The notes under the pieces were generated by a model. That model did not search any database, was not told the DNA's origin, and was given only the letters and a program-made list of their open reading frames with translations. Source: an uncultured Pelagibacteraceae bacterium (lineage in GTDB: Bacteria > Pseudomonadota > Alphaproteobacteria > Pelagibacterales > Pelagibacteraceae). Taken from it: a stretch of DNA of 48,612 nt. The stretch spans positions 1-48,612 of the forward strand of contig CACFKI010000005.1 of assembly GCA_902566785.1 (NCBI GenBank). The letters run 5' to 3'. Below are positions 32,309-41,257 of the stretch, piece by piece (position 1 is the first letter of the stretch; each line of letters starts with the position of its first letter). The position numbers and the translations under genes are program-made.

Positions 32309-33298
32309 ATGAATAATCAAAGTATATCAAAAGAAATTCTATATTGGTACGATAATAACAAACGAATTTTGCCTTGGAGAAAACATTTATCAAATAAACA
32401 GAAAGAATATTTTACACTTGTAAGTGAAATTATGCTGCAGCAAACACAGGTAAAAACTGTAATACCTTATTTTAACAATTTTATAAAAAAAATACCAAAT
32501 CTTAAAGCGCTCTCTAAAACTAATGATAAAAAACTAATGAAATGCTGGGAAGGGCTTGGTTATTATTCACGTGCAAGAAATTTAAAAAAAACCGCGCAGA
32601 CTTTAATTAAAGAATTTAATGGTAGGCTTCCAAGCAATATAGATCAGTTAAAAGAATTACCTGGAATAGGAGATTATACATCCACTGCAATAATGGCCAT
32701 AGTTTTTAATAAACAATTTATACCCCTAGATGGAAATGTTGAGAGAATCTTGAAAAGAGTTTTTTATTTAAAAACAGAAAAAAAAATTAGTAAGTATAAT
32801 TTGCATAAAAAAAAATCTTTTTTTGGCAAATCAGTTCGACCTAGTGATTATGCACAATCAATTATGGAAATTGGTGCCTTAATCTGTAGGCCTATAAATC
32901 CTTTATGTAAGGAATGCCCCATTAATAGAAATTGTTTAGCATATAAGAAAAAAGATTTTAACATAGTTTCAAAAAATAAGTTTAATAAAGTAAAATATTT
33001 TGAAGCAGAAATTTATATTAACAAAAATAAATATTTATTCGTTAAAAATAAAAAATTTAGTTTTTTGAAAAATTTACTTATTTTTCCGATGAAAGAAATT
33101 AATCAAAAAAAATTTAAATCTTCTTTAAACAAAAGAATAAATATTAAAATGTCTAATATGGACATGAAAATTACTATAAATAAAAAAAAAAGAAAAAAAA
33201 ATTTAAGCAATAGTTTTTTATTAGATAAAAAAGATATTAAAAATTATATTTTACCATCTTTTACAAAAAAAATTTTTAATTCAGTTGTAAGATATTAA
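32309..33298 (+). CDS. mutY: A/G-specific adenine DNA glycosylase MutY
   Basis: MutY removes adenine mispaired with 8-oxoguanine. Numbered from the ATG at 32309 (329 residues), it has the catalytic Glu40 in VSEIMLQQTQV, the helix-hairpin-helix LPGIGDYTSTAI (118-129), and catalytic Asp141 in PLDGNVERIL. The 4Fe-4S cluster has ligands Cys193, Cys200, Cys203 and Cys209 with the exact C-x6-C-x2-C-x5-C spacing. The C-terminal 100 residues are Lys/Asn-rich and only loosely like the NUDIX-type recognition domain. A start 15 codons upstream is open but overlaps the divergent gene. The TAATG overlap couples it to the next gene. Confidence 0.95.
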   Translation: MNNQSISKEILYWYDNNKRILPWRKHLSNKQKEYFTLVSEIMLQQTQVKTVIPYFNNFIKKIPNLKALSKTNDKKLMKCWEGLGYYSRARNLKKTAQTLIKEFNGRLPSNIDQLKELPGIGDYTSTAIMAIVFNKQFIPLDGNVERILKRVFYLKTEKKISKYNLHKKKSFFGKSVRPSDYAQSIMEIGALICRPINPLCKECPINRNCLAYKKKDFNIVSKNKFNKVKYFEAEIYINKNKYLFVKNKKFSFLKNLLIFPMKEINQKKFKSSLNKRINIKMSNMDMKITINKKKRKKNLSNSFLLDKKDIKNYILPSFTKKIFNSVVRY

Positions 33299-34431
33299 TG
33301 AAAAAAATTGCGATCATAGGAGCAGGAATTTCAGGTCTTTTTTTTGCAAACCTTTTAGAAAAAGATAAATTCTGTTCGTATAAAATCTTTGAAAAAAAAA
33401 ATTCTTTAAATCTAAATGATGGGTATGGTATACAATTGTCTGCAAATAGTGTTAAAATATTAAATACAATCGGTTTCCAAAAAATAAACGCAAACGATTT
33501 ATGTTTACCAAAAAAAGTTAATTTTTTTGATGCTAAAAGTTCAAAAAAAATATGTGAAATTAATATATCTCAATTTAATAATATTAATAATAGATATACG
33601 ACATTAAAAAGATCAAAACTTATTGAATTCCTTTTAAAAAATATTCCACCAGAAAAAATAATTTATGACTCAGATATTATTGATATTAAAAACCAAAATA
33701 GAATATCATTACTACTTAGAGGCAAGCAAACTGAGGAATTTGATTATTTAGTAGCTGCAGATGGGGTGTATTCTAAAACTAAACAAATTTTATTTAAAAA
33801 AGAAGGTCTACCAGAATATTTTAAATCAATTGCTATAAGAGGAAAAATCACTAATTTTGAAAATTCAGATATTTCAATCTATTTAGGTCCAAATTTTCAC
33901 TTCGTAATATATCCCATCAATCAAAGTAAAGAATTTAATTTTATTTCGATTATAAGAAAAAATTTAATCGAAGAGGAAATGTTAAATACAGATTTGTTTA
34001 AAAATAGCAATTTTGTTGAAAAATTATTAAATCAAATTTCTTTAAAATCTAAATTAAATTTAATTGAAAAAATTGATGGAATTAAATGTTTCCCAATTTT
34101 TGTAAGTAAAAAAATTCAAGTACCTAGCTCAAAAAATATTTTTTTTACAGGAGATGCCTTTTATTCATTTCCGCCATCATTTGCTCAAGGAGCATCGCAA
34201 TCAATAGAATCTGCAAATGAGCTTTTTCAGAATCTAAATAGTAATTCATCAAATTACTATAAAAAAAGAATTATAAAAACTAAGCAGATAAACTTTAGAT
34301 CTAAACTCAATCATTTTACATTTCACGTTTCAAATCCTTTTAACATTTTTTTAAGGAATATTTTTTTAAAATATCTTAGTAAAAATAAAAAATTTCTAGA
34401 AAATTATTTAGGTAAAATTTATAAAAATTAG
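33298..34431 (+). CDS. FAD-dependent monooxygenase (UbiH/salicylate-hydroxylase class)
   Basis: This group A flavoprotein hydroxylase has 377 residues. It has the GxGxxG FAD motif in IAIIGAGISGLFFANLL (4-20), the middle DG motif YLVAADGVYSKTK near 155-167, and the GD motif FFTGDAFYSFPPSFAQGASQSIESA near 283-307. Such enzymes hydroxylate aromatic rings with NAD(P)H, including ubiquinone ring steps and aromatic catabolism. No catabolic neighbours are visible, so a ubiquinone hydroxylase is possible but unproven. The ATG overlaps the mutY TAA by one base. Confidence 0.85.
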   Translation: MKKIAIIGAGISGLFFANLLEKDKFCSYKIFEKKNSLNLNDGYGIQLSANSVKILNTIGFQKINANDLCLPKKVNFFDAKSSKKICEINISQFNNINNRYTTLKRSKLIEFLLKNIPPEKIIYDSDIIDIKNQNRISLLLRGKQTEEFDYLVAADGVYSKTKQILFKKEGLPEYFKSIAIRGKITNFENSDISIYLGPNFHFVIYPINQSKEFNFISIIRKNLIEEEMLNTDLFKNSNFVEKLLNQISLKSKLNLIEKIDGIKCFPIFVSKKIQVPSSKNIFFTGDAFYSFPPSFAQGASQSIESANELFQNLNSNSSNYYKKRIIKTKQINFRSKLNHFTFHVSNPFNIFLRNIFLKYLSKNKKFLENYLGKIYKN

Positions 34432-35501
34432 TTTCTTGGTCTTAAACGTTGTCTAAGTTCATCTATTGGTTTTAGTATTTTTCCTGATTGATAATGCCAG
34501 TAAGTCCAACCATTACAACTTTCAGATCCTAATATTTGAGCAGCTACCTTATGGATAGAGCCTTCATTATGTTTACATTTAATACTGCCATCAATCATGA
34601 CTTTTGCAAAAATTTCTTTCTTTTTGTCATAAATTTCTATTCCAGGTTTGATTACACCCAATTCAATTAAAGAACCAAAAGGAATTCTTGGTTTAGATTT
34701 GTTGTTTTGCAATGTATCTAAATATTCATCTTTTATGGCACTGGTATCTTTTAATCTTTTAACAGATGCCTCAAAATATCTTTTTTCTTTTTCAATTCCA
34801 AAATAATTTCTTCCTAATTTTTTTGAGACTACAGCTGTTGTGCCTGATCCTAAAAATGGATCTAAAATATAATCATTTCTATTTGAAGAAGCTAAAATAA
34901 TCCTATGAAGTAAAGCTTCTGGCTTTTGTGTTGAATGAACCTTAACTCCGTTATTTTTTAATCTTTCTTTTCCATTGCATATAGGTAAATTCCATGTTGA
35001 TCTCATTTGTAAATCATCATTGAAAGATTTCATAGATTGATAATTAAAAGTATATTTTGATTTTTTACTTTTTGATGCCCAAATTAAAGTTTCGTGTGCG
35101 TTAGTAAATCTAGTGCCTCTAAAGTTTGGCATTGGATTATTTTTGTTCCAAATTACATCGTTTAAAATCCAAAAACCCAAATCTTGAATTGTTTTTCCAA
35201 CTCTAAAAATATTATGGTAACTTCCAATTACCCAAATAGATCCATTTTTTTTTAGTATCCTTTTACACTCATTAAGCCAATCGTTTGTAAATTTATCATA
35301 TTTATCAAAACTTTCGAATTGATCCCACTTGTCATTTACAGCATTCACTTTAGATCTATCTGGTCTAATTAAATTTCTTTGTAATTGCAAATTATATGGT
35401 GGATCAGCAAAGATTAAATCAAATGTTTCATTAGGAATTTTTTTTAACTCCTTAAGACTATCTCCGTTAATAATTTTGTTGTTTAAATTTTTAGTTAACA
35501 T
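34428..35501 (-). CDS. ccrM: CcrM-type DNA adenine methyltransferase (GANTC)
   Basis: CcrM methylates adenine in GANTC and links gene expression to the cell cycle in alphaproteobacteria. The 357-residue product is a beta-class methyltransferase. The catalytic DPPYNL lies at 33-38, the CcrM-typical stretch NLIRPDRSKVNAVNDKWDQF follows, and the SAM-binding DPFLGSGTTAVVS lies near 215-227. A C-terminal domain of about 90 residues (SLIELGVIKPGIEI...SCNGWTYWHYQ) is the CcrM-specific DNA-binding extension. No restriction enzyme is adjacent, so it is an orphan enzyme. The promoter just upstream contains GANTC sites. Confidence 0.95.
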   Translation of the reverse strand: MLTKNLNNKIINGDSLKELKKIPNETFDLIFADPPYNLQLQRNLIRPDRSKVNAVNDKWDQFESFDKYDKFTNDWLNECKRILKKNGSIWVIGSYHNIFRVGKTIQDLGFWILNDVIWNKNNPMPNFRGTRFTNAHETLIWASKSKKSKYTFNYQSMKSFNDDLQMRSTWNLPICNGKERLKNNGVKVHSTQKPEALLHRIILASSNRNDYILDPFLGSGTTAVVSKKLGRNYFGIEKEKRYFEASVKRLKDTSAIKDEYLDTLQNNKSKPRIPFGSLIELGVIKPGIEIYDKKKEIFAKVMIDGSIKCKHNEGSIHKVAAQILGSESCNGWTYWHYQSGKILKPIDELRQRLRPRN

Positions 35502-35514
35502 TTTTTAAAAAACA

Positions 35515-35543
35515 ATTAGACTCCAGGGTGGATTCCACGTCAA
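35515..35543 (-). promoter_or_regulatory. ccrM promoter overlapped by GANTC methylation sites
   Basis: Read on the minus strand, -35 TTGACG (35538-35543), a 17-base spacer and -10 TCTAAT (35515-35520) form a good sigma70-type promoter. It predicts transcription starting about 6 bases before the ATG. GANTC sites overlap the -10 box (35519-35523) and lie within the spacer (35531-35535). A third is upstream (35563-35567) and a fourth just inside rnhB (35591-35595). Methylation state could therefore affect ccrM transcription. Confidence 0.7.
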
Positions 35544-35582
35544 CCAGAGATTGAAATAAATAGACTCTTTTTGTTATGAAAT

Positions 35583-36155
35583 TTAATGAGGACTCAATAT
35601 ATTGTGTATAGGGCTGAAAGTTTTTCGATGATGCCTGGTAACACCAAATTTCTTAATTGCAAATAAATGTAATTTAGTTCCATAACCTGCATTTTTATCC
35701 CAGGCATAATTTTTGTATTTTTTTGAAATTTTATTTATAAGTCTATCTCTAGCAACTTTTGCAATTATTGATGCAGCAGATATTTCAGGTACTTTTTGAT
35801 CTCCTTTGATAATACTCTTTAACTTATAATTTTTCATTTTTGGAACTCTATTTCCATCAATTAAAATACAAGAAGGTTTTTTATTTAATTTAATTATCGC
35901 TCTTTTCATAGCTATCAAACTCGCATTAAGAATATTTAATTCATCTATTTCTTTTAAGGATGCAGATCCAATTGACCAATATGAATTTTTTTTTATATAT
36001 TTTTCTAAAACTTCACGTTTTTTTTTACTTAATTTTTTGGAGTCCTTAATTTTTTTTTTATTTAGGTTTGTCTTGAAAATAACTGCCGCAGCATATACTG
36101 GGCCAATCAAACTACCCCTACCGACCTCATCTACACCAGCAATAATTTTTTTCAT
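35583..36155 (-). CDS. rnhB: Ribonuclease HII
   Basis: RNase HII cuts at single ribonucleotides in DNA and at RNA primers. The 190-residue product has the N-terminal acidic pair in AGVDEVGRGSLIGPVYAAAVI (Asp9, Glu10) with the GRG motif, then the third carboxylate in CILIDGNRVP near residue 100, and the fourth in AASIIAKVARDRLI near 134. All catalytic groups are present. It is slightly short at the C-terminus, which is usual for the family. It directly follows the UDG gene and is followed by the ccrM promoter region. Confidence 0.96.
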   Translation of the reverse strand: MKKIIAGVDEVGRGSLIGPVYAAAVIFKTNLNKKKIKDSKKLSKKKREVLEKYIKKNSYWSIGSASLKEIDELNILNASLIAMKRAIIKLNKKPSCILIDGNRVPKMKNYKLKSIIKGDQKVPEISAASIIAKVARDRLINKISKKYKNYAWDKNAGYGTKLHLFAIKKFGVTRHHRKTFSPIHNILSPH

Positions 36156-36860
36156 TTATAAATTTAGTTTTAATTGATCGATTTTTTTTCTTATTTCCTT
36201 TAAATCTGACCAAGAATATTTTTTTTGATCAGCCTGTCTTAACAAATAAGCTGGGTGAAAAGTAATCATCGTTAAGTAGGTTTTATTATTAATTATTAAT
36301 TCCTTCCACGAACCTCTTGCTTTAGAGATTTTTAATTTTGATCCAAATAATGATTCCATTGCTGTACTACCCATAAGAATTAATATTTTAGGATCTATAA
36401 TGGAGATGTGTTCCCTTAAAAATTTTGAATACCTATTAATTTCTTGAGGTTCAGGTTTCCTATTATTTGGAGGCCTGTAATTGACAACATTTGTTATATA
36501 TGTTTTATGTCTATTAATGTTAATGGCCTTAAACATTTTATCTAATAACTGACCCGCATCACCTACAAAAGGTTTCCCCATTTCATCTTCTTTTTGACCA
36601 GGTCCTTCGCCCACAATCATTAATGGACTATTGATATCTCCATCATTAAATACAATATTTTTTGAATTAGACTTTAAGTTACAATCTTCAACCATTTTTA
36701 TACTTTCTTTTAAATTATCTAATTTTTCTAATTTTTCCTCTAGTGTAGGTTTAGTTTTAAATCTATTTATAGGTTTATTCTCAAAAATATAACCTATTTC
36801 ATATGATTTTATTAACTCATCGTTTATTTTGTCTTTTTGATTTTTGTTGTTATCAATCAT
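36156..36860 (-). CDS. Uracil-DNA glycosylase, family 4
   Basis: This enzyme excises uracil from DNA. The 234-residue product has the family-4 motif GEGPGQKEDEMGKPFVGDAGQLLD near residues 79-102, then ITNVVNYRPPNNRKPEP near 121-137, and the late ITFHPAYLLRQADQKKYSW motif near 198-216. Family 4 members bind a 4Fe-4S cluster through four Cys, but here the only Cys seen is the one in EDCNLKSNS near residue 59. The cluster is therefore doubtful and this may be a cluster-free subgroup. The N-terminal 60 residues are a variable extension. It is divergent from the TPR gene by 11 bases. Confidence 0.88.
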   Translation of the reverse strand: MIDNNKNQKDKINDELIKSYEIGYIFENKPINRFKTKPTLEEKLEKLDNLKESIKMVEDCNLKSNSKNIVFNDGDINSPLMIVGEGPGQKEDEMGKPFVGDAGQLLDKMFKAININRHKTYITNVVNYRPPNNRKPEPQEINRYSKFLREHISIIDPKILILMGSTAMESLFGSKLKISKARGSWKELIINNKTYLTMITFHPAYLLRQADQKKYSWSDLKEIRKKIDQLKLNL

Positions 36861-36871
36861 AAAATATCTTT

Positions 36872-38548
36872 GTGATTAAAAATAAAATAAAATTTTTTAT
36901 ATTTCTTACTTTTATTTTATACCAAAATTTTGCCTATTCTAAAACATCAACTGATAATGATTTCAACCCTAGATACTTATCTAATTATTTGTCTGCAATT
37001 ATTTCTTACAACAACGAAAATAATTCTAGTTCAGTAAAATTTTTTGATGCCTCTAAAAATTTAATAAATAAACACGAAAATTATTTAAAAGATTACATAT
37101 TTGCGTTGGTGTTAAACGGAGAAGTTGAAAAAGCTTTATACCAAATAAAATCAACTAAAAACCAACAAATAAAAAACTTTTTTGAGGCTGATTTATTATT
37201 GATTTTAGATAATTTTAAAAAAAAAAAATTTAAAAAAAACGATCTATTATTAAATAAATTGAAAAAGCATAATGAGTTAAACAATTATAATCAATTAATT
37301 TACAAGACTCTCAGTGAATATAATCAGCTGTTCCAAAAAAACAAAATACCCAAGGACAATAATCTTGGTAAATTAAGTTTAATTAACAATGCATTTATTT
37401 ATTGTTACTTAAATGATCAAGAGACAAGTTCTAAATTTTTGGAAATAATTGAAAGTGAGGAAGGGGGGTACTCAAGGTATTTGTTTTTTTATATAAATTA
37501 TTTGATAAATAACAATCAAATTGAAAACGCGATTAAACTAGCGGAAAAAATCGAGCTGATAGGAAGTAATTTAATAATAGCTCAAACTAAATTTTGGATG
37601 CAAAACTCAGAATTTAGCAAAATTAAAAATTTGTTTTCGTGTCAAAAAGAAACTGATATTTTAAGTGAATTTTTTTACCTTATTTCAAACCTCTTTTCAG
37701 TAAGTCAAGAATATGAAAAATCAAACTTTTATGGGTATTTATCAACTTATTTAAATACTCAATTTAATTATAATTATGTTCAAATTGTAGAAAATTATTT
37801 TGACACAAATAAACTTGATAATGCAAAGTTATTGTTAGGTAAGATAGATGATAATGACAAAATATATAATTGGTTTAAGCTCAAAAAACTATCTCAAATT
37901 ATTTCAGAAAATAATAGTGATAAAGAAGCATTAGTCTTCATTGAGAAAAAATTTAATAATTATAAAAATCCTCCTGTAAATATATTACTAGACATGGGTA
38001 ATATTTATAAACGTAATAATAAATTTAAAAAATCTATTAGAATATACTCAAACGTTTTAGATCAACTAGATCATAATTCAAACATATATGCTGAAATATT
38101 GTATAGAAGAGGGGGCAGCTATGAAAGGATTGGTGAGCACTTAAAATCTGATGAAGACTTGATTAAATCCTTAAATATTAGGCCTAACGATCCTTATGTA
38201 ATGAATTATTTAGCTTATGGTTGGCTAGATAGAAATTATAAAATTGAAGATGCGATCAATATGTTAGAAAAAGCTTATAAACAGAAAGTAGATGATCCTT
38301 ATATTATAGACTCAGTTGGTTGGGGTTATTTCTTAACAAATAATTATGTGAGTGCAGAAAAATATCTCCAAAGAGCTTTAAGATTAATGCCGAGAGATCC
38401 GATTGTTAATGATCATTATGGTGATGTTTTATGGAAATTAAACAGAAAGATACAAGCAAGATATTATTGGCAAAGTGCATTTGAATCTGACTATGCAGAT
38501 GATGATCTTAAAAATAAAATCTCTGAAAAGCTTTTAAAAGGATTATAA
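36872..38548 (+). CDS. Secreted or periplasmic TPR-repeat protein
   Basis: This 558-residue protein has a signal peptide (about 1-23, ending FAYS). A long helical region follows, with TPR-like units most obvious at about 370-545: INILLDMGNIYKRNNKFKKSIRIY, AEILYRRGGSYERIGEHLKSDEDLIKSL, PYVMNYLAYGWLDR and PYIIDSVGWGYFLTNNYVSAEKYLQRAL. TPR arrays are scaffolds for protein complexes, often in outer-membrane assembly or transport. The start is GTG at 36872, since no ATG precedes the signal peptide. It heads the plus-strand run to ispE. The precise role is unknown. Confidence 0.85.
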   Translation: MIKNKIKFFIFLTFILYQNFAYSKTSTDNDFNPRYLSNYLSAIISYNNENNSSSVKFFDASKNLINKHENYLKDYIFALVLNGEVEKALYQIKSTKNQQIKNFFEADLLLILDNFKKKKFKKNDLLLNKLKKHNELNNYNQLIYKTLSEYNQLFQKNKIPKDNNLGKLSLINNAFIYCYLNDQETSSKFLEIIESEEGGYSRYLFFYINYLINNNQIENAIKLAEKIELIGSNLIIAQTKFWMQNSEFSKIKNLFSCQKETDILSEFFYLISNLFSVSQEYEKSNFYGYLSTYLNTQFNYNYVQIVENYFDTNKLDNAKLLLGKIDDNDKIYNWFKLKKLSQIISENNSDKEALVFIEKKFNNYKNPPVNILLDMGNIYKRNNKFKKSIRIYSNVLDQLDHNSNIYAEILYRRGGSYERIGEHLKSDEDLIKSLNIRPNDPYVMNYLAYGWLDRNYKIEDAINMLEKAYKQKVDDPYIIDSVGWGYFLTNNYVSAEKYLQRALRLMPRDPIVNDHYGDVLWKLNRKIQARYYWQSAFESDYADDDLKNKISEKLLKGL

Positions 38549-38562
38549 ATTTTTTTAATTTT

Positions 38563-39399
38563 ATGATTAAATCTTATGCTAAAATTAATTTATCATTAAA
38601 TGTTCTAGGAAGAATAAATTCAAATTTACATAAAATAGAAACATTAGTTTCATTTATTGATTTAAATGATGAAATAAATATTAAAAAAATAAACAAAAAA
38701 AATCATAAAATTTATTTCTATGGAAAATTTGCAAAAGGAATACCAAGTAAAAATACTGTCTCAAAACTTATAAATCTCATGGATAAAGATAATCTTTTAA
38801 AAGGTAAAAAATATTTAATTAAAATTAAAAAGAATATTCCTCAAAAGGCAGGTTTAGGTGGAGGCTCGATGAATGCAGCTTCGTTAATAAGGTATTTTTT
38901 ATCTAAGAATAATCTGATTATTAAAAGAAATAAACTTATAAAATTATCTAAAAAAATTGGATTTGACGTTAATTTTGGACTCAAATTAAATAATACTATT
39001 TTGTTGAAAAATCAAAGTATATTGAGAACAAAAAAAAAAATTGGCTTATATTGTGTTTTAGTCAAACCGAGATTTGGATGTTCTACAAAATTAATTTATA
39101 AAAAAGTAAAAACTTTTTCAAAACCTGTCTTAAAAAAAAACTTTTTCCAAAATATTAATTTAAAAAATATAAAACGTTTAAATAATGATCTAGAAGAAAT
39201 AGCTAAAAAGGCATATCCTCAACTTGAAAAATTGATTAATTTTATGAAAAATTTGAGACATTTAGAATTTGTGCGCATGACAGGTTCTGGATCAACAGTA
39301 ATTGCCTACTTTAAAACTAGGAATGCCTCTGAAAATGCGACTAAAGTTATCAAAAAAAAATATAAAAAATATTGGTGTATATTATCTAAAACTATATAA
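38563..39399 (+). CDS. ispE: 4-diphosphocytidyl-2-C-methyl-D-erythritol kinase IspE
   Basis: IspE phosphorylates CDP-methylerythritol in the MEP isoprenoid pathway. The 278-residue GHMP kinase has the N-terminal SYAKINLSLNVLGR with catalytic Lys7 region, the ATP loop PQKAGLGGGSMNAASLIRY near 94-112, and the late glycine motif MTGSGSTVIAYF near 240-251. The catalytic Asp in GFDVNFGL near 132 is present. The 3' end lies 32 bases before tRNA-Gln. Together with ispH (21182-22126) the window holds two MEP-pathway enzymes. Confidence 0.95.
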   Translation: MIKSYAKINLSLNVLGRINSNLHKIETLVSFIDLNDEINIKKINKKNHKIYFYGKFAKGIPSKNTVSKLINLMDKDNLLKGKKYLIKIKKNIPQKAGLGGGSMNAASLIRYFLSKNNLIIKRNKLIKLSKKIGFDVNFGLKLNNTILLKNQSILRTKKKIGLYCVLVKPRFGCSTKLIYKKVKTFSKPVLKKNFFQNINLKNIKRLNNDLEEIAKKAYPQLEKLINFMKNLRHLEFVRMTGSGSTVIAYFKTRNASENATKVIKKKYKKYWCILSKTI

Positions 39400-39431
39400 A
39401 GTTTTTTTTTTATGTTATACGAAATTAATTT

Positions 39432-39505
39432 TGGGGTGTAGCCAAGCGGTAAGGCAGCGGTTTTTGGTACCGCCATCCTAGGTTCGAATCCTAGCACCCC
39501 AGCCA
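39432..39505 (+). tRNA. tRNA-Gln (anticodon UUG), 3' CCA encoded
   Basis: The 74-base gene folds as a standard tRNA. The acceptor arm TGGGGTG pairs with CACCCCA, the anticodon stem GCGGT pairs with ACCGC around the loop TTTTGGT with anticodon TTG, and the T arm is CCTAGGTTCGAATCCTAGC. The discriminator base is G and CCA is encoded in the DNA. The anticodon UUG reads CAA and, by wobble, CAG. It lies 32 bases after ispE and 3 bases before the ATG of the CCA-adding enzyme. Confidence 0.96.
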
Positions 39506-39508
39506 TAT

Positions 39509-40783
39509 ATGATTAATATATTTAATAAAATATTTAAAAGAAAAAATAATTTAAATTTTGTCAAATCAAAATTACAGGATTTAGAAAATAAAACAAATTT
39601 TTCAAAAATTTTTAATCTGATAAATAATTATTCAGATGGTTCTGAGGTAAGATTTGTTGGAGGCTGCATAAGAAAAATATTAACAGAAGATGAGATTGAT
39701 GACATTGATTTAGCAACAAACTTAGAACCAAAACAAGTTTGTGAAATACTTGCTGATAATAATATTAATTTTTTTAAGAGTGGAATTGAACATGGAACTA
39801 TAACAGCAAAAATTAAAGAAACAAATTTCGAAATAACCTCTTTAAGAAAAGATGTTATTACTGATGGAAGACATGCAAAAGTAGAATTTTCAAAAAACTG
39901 GTACGAAGATGCTTCAAGAAGAGACTTTACAATTAATTCAATTTATTCAGATCTTGAGGGAAATATTTATGATCCTTTTGATGGTAAAAATGATTTAAAA
40001 ATTGGATCTGTAAAATTTATTGGTGATGAGGAAAAAAGAATTAAAGAAGATTATCTAAGAATATTAAGATATGTAAGATTTTTTTTAGATTACAGTAAAA
40101 ATGATCATTCTGAAAGTTTAAAGAAAATAATAAGAAAAAACATTGATGGTATATCAAAAATATCAAAAGAAAGACTGTTAGATGAATTAAGAAAAATAGT
40201 TCTATCAAGAAATTTTTTAAATATTTATAGAGATAAATTTTCAACTGAAATATTACAATTAATATTTCCCCAGCTTAAAAATATTTTTATATTAAATAAT
40301 TTAAATGAAAAACAGATTAGTATTTTAAAATCAAAAGATTTTTATTTTATAATCTCCCTGATGATTATTGATGAAACTGATAATTCAGATTACTTCCTCT
40401 ATAAATTTAAAGTCTCAAATGAGCAAAAAAAAAGAATCAAATTACTAAAAAAATTTTATGTGGAAAATATTAAAAAAAATATTTTTACTGAAGAAAATTT
40501 ATGGAAGGTTTTTTATGAAAATGATAAAATGATATTAAATGATATAATTGATCTTCATTTGATGAAAAATAAAAGTTCAATCAAAAAGTTGATAAAACTA
40601 AAAGAATTTTTTAAAGATAAAGAACCACCAAAATTTAACATTAATGCTAGATATATTATGGAAAAATTTAAAATTGAAGAAGGTCCATTCCTTGGGCAAA
40701 AATTAAAACAAATTGAAAAGCAATGGTTAGAAAATAAATTCAAAATAAGTGAGCAAAAAATAACTGAAATTGTTAATAATTAA
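39509..40783 (+). CDS. cca: CCA tRNA nucleotidyltransferase / poly(A) polymerase family protein
   Basis: This class II nucleotidyltransferase adds or repairs the 3' CCA of tRNA. The 424-residue product has the [10 protein letters not shown] motif near residues 49-58, then the catalytic Asp pair in EIDDIDLAT near 62-70, the [11 protein letters not shown] stretch near 94-104, the [15 protein letters not shown] motif near 131-145, and the RNA-binding [19 protein letters not shown] block near 171-189. Sequence cannot separate CCA-adding enzyme from poly(A) polymerase with certainty; CCA-adding is favoured. It begins 3 bases after the tRNA-Gln CCA, with no ribosome site possible outside the tRNA. 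Confidence 0.92.
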   Translation: MINIFNKIFKRKNNLNFVKSKLQDLENKTNFSKIFNLINNYSDGSEVRFVGGCIRKILTEDEIDDIDLATNLEPKQVCEILADNNINFFKSGIEHGTITAKIKETNFEITSLRKDVITDGRHAKVEFSKNWYEDASRRDFTINSIYSDLEGNIYDPFDGKNDLKIGSVKFIGDEEKRIKEDYLRILRYVRFFLDYSKNDHSESLKKIIRKNIDGISKISKERLLDELRKIVLSRNFLNIYRDKFSTEILQLIFPQLKNIFILNNLNEKQISILKSKDFYFIISLMIIDETDNSDYFLYKFKVSNEQKKRIKLLKKFYVENIKKNIFTEENLWKVFYENDKMILNDIIDLHLMKNKSSIKKLIKLKEFFKDKEPPKFNINARYIMEKFKIEEGPFLGQKLKQIEKQWLENKFKISEQKITEIVNN

Positions 40784-41256
40784 ATATACTTAACATCTGT
40801 TATTTCAAAATTTTTTGTCCCAGATGGAGTGATTATTTCAACAAGATCTTTTTTATTTTTTCCAATTAAACCTTTACCTATTGGAGATTTAAAATATATT
40901 AATTTTTTCTTTATATCTGCTTCGTCTTTACCTACTATTTTATAATTAATTTTTTCACCTGTATCTAAATTTTCTAAAAATACTGAACTACCAAATATTA
41001 CTTTTCCATCATTATTTAGTTTTGTCACATCAATCACATTTGCTCGTGCTATTAAATCTTCTATTTCTTGAATTCTTCCTTCATTATGGGCTTGTTGCTC
41101 TTTTGCAGCATGATACTCAGCATTTTCTTTTAAATCACCATGTGATCTCGCTTCAGAAATTGCTGCAACTATTTCAGGTCTTTTTTTCTCTTTCAAAAAA
41201 ATTAATTCCACTTTTAATTTTTCTAAACCAGAATTTGTAATAGGTTCTTTTTCCAT
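40780..41256 (-). CDS. greA: Transcription elongation factor GreA
   Basis: GreA rescues backtracked RNA polymerase by stimulating transcript cleavage. The 158-residue product has the N-terminal coiled coil (about 10-75), with the acidic tip in [16 protein letters not shown] near 40-55, and the C-terminal FKBP-like domain including [21 protein letters not shown] near 120-140. The length is canonical. It is followed on the minus strand by nothing in this strand's direction except the convergent cca gene, which it overlaps by 4 bases. It lies 1 base after the hemF stop. Confidence 0.96.
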   Translation of the reverse strand: MEKEPITNSGLEKLKVELIFLKEKKRPEIVAAISEARSHGDLKENAEYHAAKEQQAHNEGRIQEIEDLIARANVIDVTKLNNDGKVIFGSSVFLENLDTGEKINYKIVGKDEADIKKKLIYFKSPIGKGLIGKNKKDLVEIITPSGTKNFEITDVKYI

Positions 41257-41257
41257 A

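Noticed and set aside
34428-35501. Restriction-modification system
   Set aside because: The methyltransferase has the CcrM C-terminal domain and no adjacent endonuclease gene, so it is an orphan cell-cycle enzyme.
37093-37284. Minus-strand frame within the TPR gene
   Set aside because: It is a shadow of A-rich coding sequence and lacks any start signal or motif.
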